Part shown: positions 34,265-41,820 of the stretch, piece by piece | Layout: each line of letters starts with the position of its first letter | How positions within the stretch are numbered: position 1 is the stretch's first letter | Notes under the pieces: model-generated | What the model was told of the DNA's origin: nothing | Seen by the model: the letters and a program-made list of their open reading frames with translations, nothing else | Database searches by the model: none | Assembly (NCBI GenBank): GCA_013215655.1 | Contig: JABSOX010000041.1 | Span: 5,992-47,811, forward strand | DNA: 41,820 nt | Source of the DNA: Colwellia sp. | GTDB lineage: Bacteria; Pseudomonadota; Gammaproteobacteria; Enterobacterales; Alteromonadaceae | Direction: 5' to 3' | Made by a program: the position numbers and the translations under genes

Positions 34265-35716
34265 TTAACTTAAATGTTGTTTGGCAACGGTGAGAATTTT
34301 TAAAGTATTTGATGCACCAACAGTTTCCATCATATCACCATGGGTTAAAATTATTTTATCGCCTACGACAAGTTCTGAATTCTTTAGTACTTCTTTAAGA
34401 ATATCATTTGATAATTGCTCGTCATTACTTGCTGTAGAATCAAATTTAACTGGATAAACACCACGGTAAATGGCTGTTTTATTTAATGTTTTTGCATGGC
34501 GAGAGACTGAATAAATAGGTAAGCCAGAAGTAATGCGAGACATTATTTTACTAGTATGTCCTGACTCAGTTAAAGCGATAATGGCTTTAACCCCCTCTAA
34601 GTGATTGGCTGCATACATAGCTGAAAGCGCTATAGTTTCAGAGACTTCACTAAAGGTTAACTCTATGCGATGATTTGACGTATTCACTGAGCGATGAGTT
34701 TCTGCGCCAATACAAACGTTAGCCATTGCCGTCACTGTTTCTACAGGATATTTACCTGCAGCTGTTTCTGCTGAAAGCATAACTGCGTCAGTGCCATCTA
34801 AAACGGCATTGGCAACATCCATAACTTCTGCGCGTGTAGGCATAGGATGTTCGATCATGGTTTCCATCATTTGTGTGGCGGTAATAACTACACGGTTTAA
34901 TTGACGACTACGTGCAATAATGTGTTTTTGTTTACCAACAAGTGCAGCATCTCCAATTTCAACACCTAAGTCGCCGCGAGCAACCATAACGACATCAGAC
35001 GCTAAGATAATACCATCAAGAACCTTGTCATCATTAACCGCTTCTGCACGTTCAATTTTTGAAACTAAACGAGCATCACAACCAGCTTCTTGAGCAAGTA
35101 AACGCGCTTCACGCATATCTGCTGCGTCACGAGGAAAAGATACCGCCAAGAAATCAACATTAATTTTGGCAGCAAGTTTAATATCTTCTCTATCTTTATC
35201 TGTTAATGCAGGGGCGGTTAAGCCACCACCTTGGCGATTAATACCTTTGTTATTGGAAAGTGGACCACCAACAACAACTTCAGTAAATACTGAAGGGCCT
35301 GAAGTACTCAGTACTTTTAATTGTACACGACCGTCATCTAATAACAGTACATCGTCTTTATTAACATCGTTAGGTAGCTCTTTATAATCAATACCTACCC
35401 TTTCGTGGCAACCTTCGCCTTTTGCCAATGTTGCATTTAATTCAAATTTATCGCCAATGGCAAGTTTTATTGGACCATTTTTGAAAGTAGATACACGAAT
35501 TTTAGGTCCTTGGAGATCACCTAAAATTCCAACATAGATGCCTAATTCCTTGGCTAATTCACGAACGGTATCAGCTCTATCAATATGATCTTGAGGAGCG
35601 CCGTGTGAAAAGTTAAGTCTAACGACATTAACACCGGCAGCGAGTACTTTTTTTAGGGTGTCTCTATTGTCAGTTGCTGGGCCTAAGGTGGCAACTATCT
35701 TCGTTCTTCTAGGCAT
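34265..35716 (-). CDS. pykA: Pyruvate kinase, PykA (type II) form
   Basis: The protein has 483 residues and resembles E. coli PykA (480). Clear motifs include [46 protein letters not shown], the active-site [19 protein letters not shown], and [16 protein letters not shown]. It makes pyruvate and ATP from PEP. E. coli PykA is AMP-activated rather than FBP-activated; the same is likely here. It sits after hexR on the minus strand (89-bp gap) and carries a TGACTGAGTCA palindrome about 40 bp before its start. In related gammaproteobacteria HexR can control pykA, but no clear HexR site is seen here. Confidence 0.96.
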   Translation of the reverse strand: MPRRTKIVATLGPATDNRDTLKKVLAAGVNVVRLNFSHGAPQDHIDRADTVRELAKELGIYVGILGDLQGPKIRVSTFKNGPIKLAIGDKFELNATLAKGEGCHERVGIDYKELPNDVNKDDVLLLDDGRVQLKVLSTSGPSVFTEVVVGGPLSNNKGINRQGGGLTAPALTDKDREDIKLAAKINVDFLAVSFPRDAADMREARLLAQEAGCDARLVSKIERAEAVNDDKVLDGIILASDVVMVARGDLGVEIGDAALVGKQKHIIARSRQLNRVVITATQMMETMIEHPMPTRAEVMDVANAVLDGTDAVMLSAETAAGKYPVETVTAMANVCIGAETHRSVNTSNHRIELTFSEVSETIALSAMYAANHLEGVKAIIALTESGHTSKIMSRITSGLPIYSVSRHAKTLNKTAIYRGVYPVKFDSTASNDEQLSNDILKEVLKNSELVVGDKIILTHGDMMETVGASNTLKILTVAKQHLS

Positions 35717-35754
35717 TTTAATCCTTACTTCATTAAAATTTTAAAAATGATTTG

Positions 35755-35767
35755 ATGACTGAGTCAT
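35755..35767. promoter_or_regulatory. Odd-centred palindrome before pykA
   Basis: ATGACT-G-AGTCAT is a perfect 6-bp inverted repeat about the central base, 39 bp upstream of the pykA start. It is not a HexR site. Possible operator of unknown regulator, or chance. Confidence 0.3.
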
Positions 35768-35805
35768 TAAATACTAGGTTATATTGCTATTTTTTGACAA
35801 AGAGA

Positions 35806-36657
35806 CTAAACGTCTTTACGATCAAAGCGAGAGCTTCTTAAACTGTCTTTTACTTTTTTCAGGTTATCTCTAAATTTGGTACCACGGCGTAGGGTAAAAC
35901 CTGTCGCCAAAATATCAATTAATACCAATTGCGCAATACGTGACGCCATTGGCATATATAAATCAGTGTCTTCAGCGACATCAAGGGACAATACAATGCT
36001 ACATTCTTTTGCTAAAGGTGTACCTTCACTCGTAATACCGATAACGGTTGCATCATTTTCTTTTGCTAGCGTTGCTACTTCCACTAATGACTTAGTACGA
36101 CCCGTATGAGAAATAAGTACAACAACATCGCCTTGACGACTATTAATAGCACTCATACGTTGCATTAATATGTCATCAAAATAAACAACGGGAACATTGA
36201 AGCGAAAAAACTTATTTTGTGCATCATGGGCGACGACTGCAGAAGCGCCTAAGCCAAAAAATGAAATTTTATTGGCTTGAGTTAACAAATCTACCGAACG
36301 ATTTATAGTATTTGTATCTAAACTTTTACGTGCCATTTCAAGATTGGCCATTGTTGATTCAAATATTTTTGCGGTATATTCATCGGCAGTGTCATTTTCA
36401 TCGACATGACGGTTAACGTAAGGTGTACCATTTGCCAAACTTTGTGCTAAATGCAATTTAAAGTCTGGGTAGCCTTTAGTATCTAATCTTCTGCAAAACC
36501 TATTAACAGTAGGTTCACTAATATTTGCTTGCTTGGCTAAGGCCGCAATACTGGCATGAATAACCGTATTTGGTGATGCCATAATAACTTCGGCTACTTT
36601 ACGTTCTGACTTGCTGAATGTGTCTAGTTCGTTGGCGATCTTTTCTAATATGTTCAT
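35806..36657 (-). CDS. hexR: HexR, RpiR-family regulator of central sugar metabolism
   Basis: A 283-residue RpiR-type regulator. The N-terminal helix-turn-helix (about 1-75) holds FSKSERKVAEVIMASP and ISEPTVNRFCRRL, as in HexR. A SIS sugar-phosphate isomerase-like domain (about 125-260) has FFGLGASAVVAHDAQNKF and VVVLISHTGRTKSLVE. In characterised relatives HexR binds KDPG and controls zwf, edd, pyk and related genes at TGTAAT-like palindromes. It is divergent from zwf-pgl-edd-glk across 294 bp with HexR-like sites, which supports the assignment and autoregulation. Confidence 0.92.
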   Translation of the reverse strand: MNILEKIANELDTFSKSERKVAEVIMASPNTVIHASIAALAKQANISEPTVNRFCRRLDTKGYPDFKLHLAQSLANGTPYVNRHVDENDTADEYTAKIFESTMANLEMARKSLDTNTINRSVDLLTQANKISFFGLGASAVVAHDAQNKFFRFNVPVVYFDDILMQRMSAINSRQGDVVVLISHTGRTKSLVEVATLAKENDATVIGITSEGTPLAKECSIVLSLDVAEDTDLYMPMASRIAQLVLIDILATGFTLRRGTKFRDNLKKVKDSLRSSRFDRKDV

Positions 36658-36728
36658 TACTGTTTGATCCTAGATCTCGTTTATTATGGGCTAACTGTAA
36701 TTTATTTTCGCTATTGATAACAGAAAAA

Positions 36729-36743
36729 TGTAAATTTATTTCA
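36729..36743. promoter_or_regulatory. Possible HexR operator near hexR
   Basis: TGAAATAAATTTACA on the minus strand matches 12 of 15 positions of a HexR-type palindrome (TGTAATTAAATTACA). It lies about 72 bp upstream of the hexR start. Confidence 0.4.
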
Positions 36744-36872
36744 TAATGATAACAAAATTAAAACTAAATGGCATTTTTTTACAAATGTTTCATAATGTAG
36801 AGGGGGTATATTTGCTTGCAGCCCCTAAAAAATCGAATATTGATGTTTTTGTTGTAAAATTACAAAAAGTTC

Positions 36873-36925
36873 TTTACTGATGATGATTCAGACGCTAAAT
36901 TAGATGTAAATGTAGTTTAGTTACA
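36873..36925 (+). promoter_or_regulatory. zwf promoter with HexR-like operator
   Basis: TTTACT (36873-36878) and TAAATT (36896-36901) with a 17-bp spacer are the probable -35 and -10 boxes. TGTAGTTTAGTTACA at 36911-36925, just after the expected start point, matches 12 of 15 positions of the HexR palindrome. A second palindrome, TTGTAA-AA-TTACAA (36852-36865), lies upstream with different spacing. Confidence 0.55.
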
Positions 36926-36951
36926 ATGAACAAACTAGAGAAAAATATTTT

Positions 36952-38421
36952 ATGAAAAGTTTTGATGGTCAATCTGCTAGTGAAATTGTGCTATTTGGTG
37001 CTCTTGGTGATTTATCTCGTCGTAAGTTATTACCTGCTTTATACCAATTAGACAGTGCTGGCCTATTAAATACTAAGAGTCGAATTGTTGGTGTTGCTCG
37101 CCAAGAGCATACAGTCGAAGAATTTGTAGCCTTTGTTACGGAAAACTTAACATCTTTTGTTAAAGAAGGCTTAGATGATGTCGTCTTAAAGCGATTTGTA
37201 AGTAGACTTGTTTATCAAAAGCTCGATTTTAAAGATTCGGCGTCGTTTATCCATTTAGCTGAAACATTAAAAGGTGCTAACGATACACGTGTATATTATT
37301 TCTCAACACCACCTGCTATTTATGGTGATATTTGTGACGGTTTACACGCAGCGGACTTAATTATAGATGTTGACCGTGTAGTCATGGAAAAACCCATAGG
37401 TAATTGTTTAGCCTCTTCAAAAGTTATTAATGACCAAGTCTCTCGTTATTTTAATGAAAATCAAATTTATCGTATCGACCATTATTTAGGTAAAGAAACC
37501 GTACTTAATTTACTTGTACTGCGTTTTGCTAACTCATTATTTACCACCAATTGGGATCGTAATAGTATTGATCATGTACAAATTACCGTTGCTGAAAGTG
37601 TTGGTATAGAAGGGCGTTGGGGATTTTATGATGATGCGGGTCAAATGCGCGACATGATCCAAAATCATTTATTACAAATACTATCCTTGCTTGCAATGGA
37701 GCCTCCTGCAGATTTGAGTGCGGAGAGCATACGCGCTGAAAAGCTTAAAGCTGTCAAAGCATTGGTGCCAATCGATAGAATGAATGTTAAAGAAAAAACG
37801 GTACGTGGACAGTACGCTGATGGTTATTTAAATGGCGTACCTGTTCCGGGCTATTTAAATGAAGAAGGTGCTAATACCAATAGCAATACTGAAACCTTTG
37901 TTGCTATCAAAGCAGAAATAGACAATTGGCGTTGGGCTGGTGTGCCCTTTTATTTACGTACGGGTAAACGTATGCCCGCTAAACACAGTGAAATTGTTGT
38001 TCATTTTAAGCAACAACCCCATAATATTTTTAAAGAAAGTTATGTCGATTTACCTGCAAATAAACTCACTATACGCTTACAACCTGATGAAGGTGTTGAG
38101 CTTCAGATGATGAATAAAATACCTGGCATTGCTTCACAAATGCATATTCAAGAAAATAAATTAGATTTGAGTTTCTCTGATACCTACGATAATCAACGTG
38201 TTGTTGATGCCTATGAAAGACTAATGTTAGAAGTGATCAATGGTAATCAGTCATTATTTGTTAGTCGCGATGAAGTAGAAGCGGCATGGACATGGGCTGA
38301 TAGTATTATTGACGCATGGCAAGCAACAAACGAAGCTCCCAAACCTTATCCTGCAGGTTCTTGGGGACCTGTTTCTTCTATTGCTTTAATTGCGCGTGAT
38401 GATCGCCAGTGGGTTGAATAA
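36952..38421 (+). CDS. zwf: Glucose-6-phosphate 1-dehydrogenase
   Basis: A 489-residue protein with the NADP-binding N-terminus FGALGDLSRRKLLPALYQL, the catalytic RIDHYLGKET (His/Asp and Lys), and PFYLRTGKRMP. Length matches E. coli Zwf (491). It oxidises glucose-6-phosphate to 6-phosphogluconolactone, entering the pentose-phosphate and Entner-Doudoroff routes. It is the first gene of zwf-pgl-edd-glk, and its stop overlaps the pgl start by 1 bp. Its promoter carries a HexR-like operator, so it is probably repressed until KDPG accumulates (family knowledge). Confidence 0.97.
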   Translation: MKSFDGQSASEIVLFGALGDLSRRKLLPALYQLDSAGLLNTKSRIVGVARQEHTVEEFVAFVTENLTSFVKEGLDDVVLKRFVSRLVYQKLDFKDSASFIHLAETLKGANDTRVYYFSTPPAIYGDICDGLHAADLIIDVDRVVMEKPIGNCLASSKVINDQVSRYFNENQIYRIDHYLGKETVLNLLVLRFANSLFTTNWDRNSIDHVQITVAESVGIEGRWGFYDDAGQMRDMIQNHLLQILSLLAMEPPADLSAESIRAEKLKAVKALVPIDRMNVKEKTVRGQYADGYLNGVPVPGYLNEEGANTNSNTETFVAIKAEIDNWRWAGVPFYLRTGKRMPAKHSEIVVHFKQQPHNIFKESYVDLPANKLTIRLQPDEGVELQMMNKIPGIASQMHIQENKLDLSFSDTYDNQRVVDAYERLMLEVINGNQSLFVSRDEVEAAWTWADSIIDAWQATNEAPKPYPAGSWGPVSSIALIARDDRQWVE

Positions 38422-39116
38422 TGAGTCAAATAAATGAATTTATAAGCCGTGAAGCTTTAGATACAAAATTAGCAAACAATGTTGCCGAACTTTTATCAAA
38501 GGCAATTGCGGTTCGTGGTAAAGCGAGTATTGCCGTTTCTGGTGGTTCTACGCCAAAAGGTTTTTTTAAAGCGCTTTCACAAATCGATTTACCTTGGAAA
38601 AACGTTACTATTACGCTTGCCGATGAACGTTGGGTAGATATTAACGATGAAGCAAGTAATACGCGCTTAGTACATGAAAACTTATTACAAAATAAGGCTA
38701 AACAAGCTAATTTCTTCCATCTTAAACAAGGTGAAGAACTGTGTACAGAAACACTTAGCGATCTAAATCTTGCCGCAAAAACATCATTGCTTCCTTTAGA
38801 TGTACTTATTTTAGGCATGGGTGAAGATGGTCATACCGCTTCATTGTTCCCGTGTAGTGAGCAAATTGAACAAGCTTTATCACTTGATAACAAGGATGCT
38901 TTGATGAAGGTTTTGCCAAAAACAGCACCACATCAGCGTATTACTTTTACTTATTCTCACCTTATTCAAAGCGACAATATCTTTTTACATGTAGTTGGTG
39001 AAGGAAAACAACGAGTATTAGCGCAAGCTGATGCAGGTAATGAATTATTAGAAATGCCAATACGGGCGTTTTTACAAAACCCTGATGTTAATACACAAGT
39101 ATATTGGGCGGAGTAA
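38421..39116 (+). CDS. pgl: 6-phosphogluconolactonase (DevB type)
   Basis: A 231-residue protein of the glucosamine-6-phosphate isomerase/6-phosphogluconolactonase family. It has [10 protein letters not shown] near the N-terminus, ADERWVD, SNTRLV and the signature [14 protein letters not shown]. It hydrolyses the lactone made by Zwf to 6-phosphogluconate. It overlaps zwf by 1 bp and edd starts 3 bp after it, so translation is probably coupled. Confidence 0.95.
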   Translation: MSQINEFISREALDTKLANNVAELLSKAIAVRGKASIAVSGGSTPKGFFKALSQIDLPWKNVTITLADERWVDINDEASNTRLVHENLLQNKAKQANFFHLKQGEELCTETLSDLNLAAKTSLLPLDVLILGMGEDGHTASLFPCSEQIEQALSLDNKDALMKVLPKTAPHQRITFTYSHLIQSDNIFLHVVGEGKQRVLAQADAGNELLEMPIRAFLQNPDVNTQVYWAE

Positions 39117-39119
39117 CTT

Positions 39120-40940
39120 ATGAAAACTGAAATTTTAGAGATCACTCAACGAATTATTGAACGTAGTAAAGCATCACGCAGTCAATATTTGGCCAAGATA
39201 GATGCAGCTAAATCAACAACCGTTCATCGAGCAAGTTTATCTTGTGGTAATTTGGCTCACGGTTTTGCCGCTTGTGGTAAGGACGATAAACAAACCTTAC
39301 AAGGCCTTAATCATTCAGATATTGCCATAGTATCAGCATATAACGATATGTTATCTGCGCATCAGCCATATGAAACTTACCCTGCAATTATCAAAGCAGC
39401 CGTAAAAGAAACCGGTGGTGTTGCTCAATTTGCCGCAGGCGTACCGGCAATGTGTGATGGTGTTACTCAAGGTCAGCCGGGTATGGATTTAAGCCTGATG
39501 AGCCGCGACGTTATTGCGATGTCTGCAGCGATTGGACTTTCCCATAACATGTTTGATGGTACGTTGATGTTAGGGATTTGCGATAAAATTGTTCCTGGCC
39601 TATTAATATCCACGATGACTTTTGGACATTTACCAACAGTTTTTGTTCCTGCAGGGCCGATGCCTTCAGGTATACCCAATAAAGAAAAAGCCCGTGTTCG
39701 TCAGCAATTTGCCAAAGGTGAGATTGGCGAAGATAAATTATTAGAAGCAGAATCTGCTTCATATCACTCAGCAGGTACTTGTACTTTCTTTGGTACAGCT
39801 AACTCTAATCAACTCGTTGTTGAAGTGATGGGCTTACATTTACCTGGCGCGTCATTTGTAGCGCCGAATACACAATTACGTGAAGAGTTAACAAAAGCGG
39901 CGGCACGTCAAGTAACTCGTTTAACCCAGCAGTCGGGTAATTATATGCCAGCGGGTAAGATGGTTGATGAAAAATCAATTGTTAATGCCATCGTTGCGCT
40001 TTTAGCTACGGGCGGTTCAACAAACTTAACAATGCATATTATCGCTTTTGCGAAAGCTGCAGGAATTATTGTTAATTTTCAAGACTTTAATGATTTGTCT
40101 GCAGCTGTGCCATTGGTAACGCGTATCTATCCTAATGGTTCTGCTGATATCAACCACTTCCAACAAGCGGGTGGTATGGCGTTATTATTTAAAGAATTAA
40201 TTGAGGGTGGTTTATTACATGAAGATGTTGAAACCATTTGTGGTCATGGTTTGTCTCGCTACACAAAACAGCCAATATTAGATAATGGTAAGTTAATCTG
40301 GATTGATGGCGCAACAGAGTCTGGTGATAAAGAAGTTGTTGCTACAGTCGCATCGCCATTTAAAGTTGATGGTGGTTTACGAGTACTAAAAGGAAATTTA
40401 GGTGTATCGGTACTTAAAACTTCATCGTTACGTGATGGTAGTTTTGTGATTAAAGCCCCCGCGGTTGTCTTTGAGGATCAACATGAACTCGAAGATGCCT
40501 TTAAAGCCGGTGAACTTGAAAAAGATTTTGTTGCTGTGGTGCGTTTTCAAGGACCTAAAGCACGTGGTATGCCTGAATTGCACAAGTTAACTCCACCACT
40601 AGGCGTATTACAAGATAAAGGCTTTAAAGTTGCTATGGTAACGGATGGGCGTATGTCTGGTGCTTCAGGTAAAGTACCTGCAGCAATTCATTTATGTCCA
40701 GAAGCACTCGATGGTGGTTTGATCGCAAAAGTACAAACGGGCGATATGATATTACTTGATGGTGAAACCGGTGAATTAACTTTACTTGTTGACGATGCTG
40801 AATTGGCACAACGTGAAACTGCAAAATTTCAAGTTAACGGTCATCACCAAGGCATGGGACGTGAACTTTTTGGTTTTATGCGCCGTAGTTTAAGCTCAGC
40901 AGAAACCGGTGCTTGTTCATTATTTGATACGGAAGACTAA
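39120..40940 (+). CDS. edd: Phosphogluconate dehydratase
   Basis: A 606-residue member of the IlvD/Edd dehydratase family (E. coli Edd has 603). The iron-sulfur cysteines are visible in [11 protein letters not shown] and [14 protein letters not shown], and the catalytic C-terminal stretch is [18 protein letters not shown]. It makes KDPG from 6-phosphogluconate, the committed step of the Entner-Doudoroff pathway. The KDPG aldolase gene eda is not in the window and may follow glk. It starts 3 bp after pgl and overlaps glk by 1 bp. Confidence 0.97.
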   Translation: MKTEILEITQRIIERSKASRSQYLAKIDAAKSTTVHRASLSCGNLAHGFAACGKDDKQTLQGLNHSDIAIVSAYNDMLSAHQPYETYPAIIKAAVKETGGVAQFAAGVPAMCDGVTQGQPGMDLSLMSRDVIAMSAAIGLSHNMFDGTLMLGICDKIVPGLLISTMTFGHLPTVFVPAGPMPSGIPNKEKARVRQQFAKGEIGEDKLLEAESASYHSAGTCTFFGTANSNQLVVEVMGLHLPGASFVAPNTQLREELTKAAARQVTRLTQQSGNYMPAGKMVDEKSIVNAIVALLATGGSTNLTMHIIAFAKAAGIIVNFQDFNDLSAAVPLVTRIYPNGSADINHFQQAGGMALLFKELIEGGLLHEDVETICGHGLSRYTKQPILDNGKLIWIDGATESGDKEVVATVASPFKVDGGLRVLKGNLGVSVLKTSSLRDGSFVIKAPAVVFEDQHELEDAFKAGELEKDFVAVVRFQGPKARGMPELHKLTPPLGVLQDKGFKVAMVTDGRMSGASGKVPAAIHLCPEALDGGLIAKVQTGDMILLDGETGELTLLVDDAELAQRETAKFQVNGHHQGMGRELFGFMRRSLSSAETGACSLFDTED

Positions 40941-41820
40941 TGGCTCATTCTGTAAACCAGTTATCTGTAAGTCAGTTAACGACAGACGACACGGTAATTA
41001 ACCTAGTTGCTGATATTGGTGGTACTAATCTAAGAATTGGTATTTCAGATCATGATGGCACAATATCAGCATTGTCTGTTTATCAATGTAGTGATTATGC
41101 TGGTCTAGCTGAAATTATAACTGATTATATTTCAGTTAATGTCCTAAATAATTTCGTGATAAATGCATGTTTTGCCATTGCTTGTCCAGTTGAGCAAGAC
41201 CTTATTGTGATGACGAATTTGCCGTGGCAATTCTCTAAAACAGAATTGCAAAAAACGTTGGGTTTACACACATTGTTGTTCATTAACGACTATACCGCAA
41301 TTGCCCATGCTGTTCCCTATTTAAATGATGATCAAAAAATTAAAATTGGCGGCGGCAAAGTTCAGCTAGAAAAACCGATTTCAATTTGTGGTCCCGGTAC
41401 CGGTCTAGGAGTTGCTAATGTTATTCCGAGTGACAATGGTTGGATTAGCCTCGGCGGGGAAGGAGGTCATGTTGATTTTGCGCCAATTAATAACTTAGAA
41501 ACTCAAATCCTACAATTTTTGTTAACACGATATGAGCATGTCTCTTATGAGCAGTTATTGTCAGGATTAGGTATTGAGCAAATTTATCAAGCGTTAATGC
41601 ATATCCGAGGTGAAGCAGCACAGCCTTATTCAGCTAAAGATATTTCAGAGAAAGCATTATCAAAAGATTGTGATATTTGTGAACAAACGTTAGCACAGTT
41701 TTGTAGCATTCTCGGTAGTTTTGCGGGTAACTTATCGTTAACCATGGCGAGCTTTGGTGGCGTTTATATCGCTGGCGGAATTGTACCGAGATTTATTGAA
41801 TATTTTAAAATAGTAACTTT
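40940..41820 (+). CDS. glk: Glucokinase, 3' end cut by the window
   Basis: An open frame from the ATG at 40940 runs to the window edge with 293 residues visible; E. coli Glk has 321, so only a short C-terminus is missing. ROK-unrelated hexokinase-fold motifs typical of proteobacterial Glk are seen. They are VADIGGTNLRIGI (phosphate loop), CFAIACPV, MTNLPWQFS, FINDYTAIAHAVP with the catalytic Asp, CGPGTGLGVA, and LGGEGGHVDFAP. A late ASFGGVYIAGG forms the adenosine site. It phosphorylates glucose to feed Zwf. The start overlaps the edd stop by 1 bp (TAATG). Confidence 0.93.
   Translation, partial: MAHSVNQLSVSQLTTDDTVINLVADIGGTNLRIGISDHDGTISALSVYQCSDYAGLAEIITDYISVNVLNNFVINACFAIACPVEQDLIVMTNLPWQFSKTELQKTLGLHTLLFINDYTAIAHAVPYLNDDQKIKIGGGKVQLEKPISICGPGTGLGVANVIPSDNGWISLGGEGGHVDFAPINNLETQILQFLLTRYEHVSYEQLLSGLGIEQIYQALMHIRGEAAQPYSAKDISEKALSKDCDICEQTLAQFCSILGSFAGNLSLTMASFGGVYIAGGIVPRFIEYFKIVT

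Noticed and set aside
1-41820. CRISPR arrays, prophage, integrases, IS elements, tRNA or rRNA genes
   Set aside because: No regular spaced repeats, transposase motifs or structural RNA genes were recognised on either strand by reading.

Overview
The window looks like chromosome of a low-GC marine gammaproteobacterium of the order Alteromonadales, most likely Colwelliaceae (Colwellia/Thalassotalea-like). This is inferred from AT-rich non-coding DNA, E. coli-like AroG, HinT and PykA, several long TonB-dependent receptors, a TPP-riboswitch thiamine receptor operon and the HexR / zwf-pgl-edd-glk arrangement. No rRNA, tRNA, CRISPR, integrase or transposase was seen.

Region 1 (1-2070): the 3' part of a membrane LytTR-domain gene, metC, a strong terminator and a structured non-coding repeat. 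Region 2 (2071-24409) is the most interesting part: a contiguous nucleic-acid and nucleoside scavenging locus. It holds a secreted alkaline phosphatase, a secreted EEP-family nuclease/phosphatase, a RutR-like TetR regulator, an Oar-like TonB receptor, cdd-deoA, and a minus-strand group udk-nupC-deoC-ALDH16-tdk-upp. Divergent from that group is deoB plus a second TonB receptor, followed by deoD, a small membrane protein and add. Together these can turn extracellular DNA/RNA or nucleotides into nucleosides, import them, salvage the bases, and burn the pentose through phosphopentomutase, DERA and an aldehyde dehydrogenase that can take the acetaldehyde.

Several promoters in this region carry palindromes matching the RutR operator known from E. 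coli (TTGACCA-N2-TGGTCAA). The best are at 18412-18427 (udk/deoB), 9352-9367 (cdd), 5763-5778 (TonB receptor) and 18534-18549 (over the probable deoB -35 box). With a RutR-like gene in the same locus, this suggests a local pyrimidine-responsive regulon that has moved from uracil-ring catabolism to nucleoside/DNA feeding.

Region 3 (24410-26744): aroG with a CTAG-N4-CTAG element resembling a TrpR operator, a STAS-like hypothetical protein, and hinT. Region 4 (26820-31059): a TPP riboswitch leading a thiamine uptake operon (TonB receptor, YkoF-like thiamine-binding protein, PnuC/PnuT transporter, kinase of the ThiK/aminoglycoside phosphotransferase fold). Region 5 (31164-33058): a LytS/LytT two-component system with overlapping genes.

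Region 6 (33106-41820): central sugar metabolism. pfkA, pykA and hexR lie on the minus strand; zwf-pgl-edd-glk run on the plus strand with 1-bp overlaps or a 3-bp gap. A HexR-like operator sits just after the probable zwf promoter. glk runs off the end of the window. Both a phosphofructokinase and the upper Entner-Doudoroff genes are encoded side by side.
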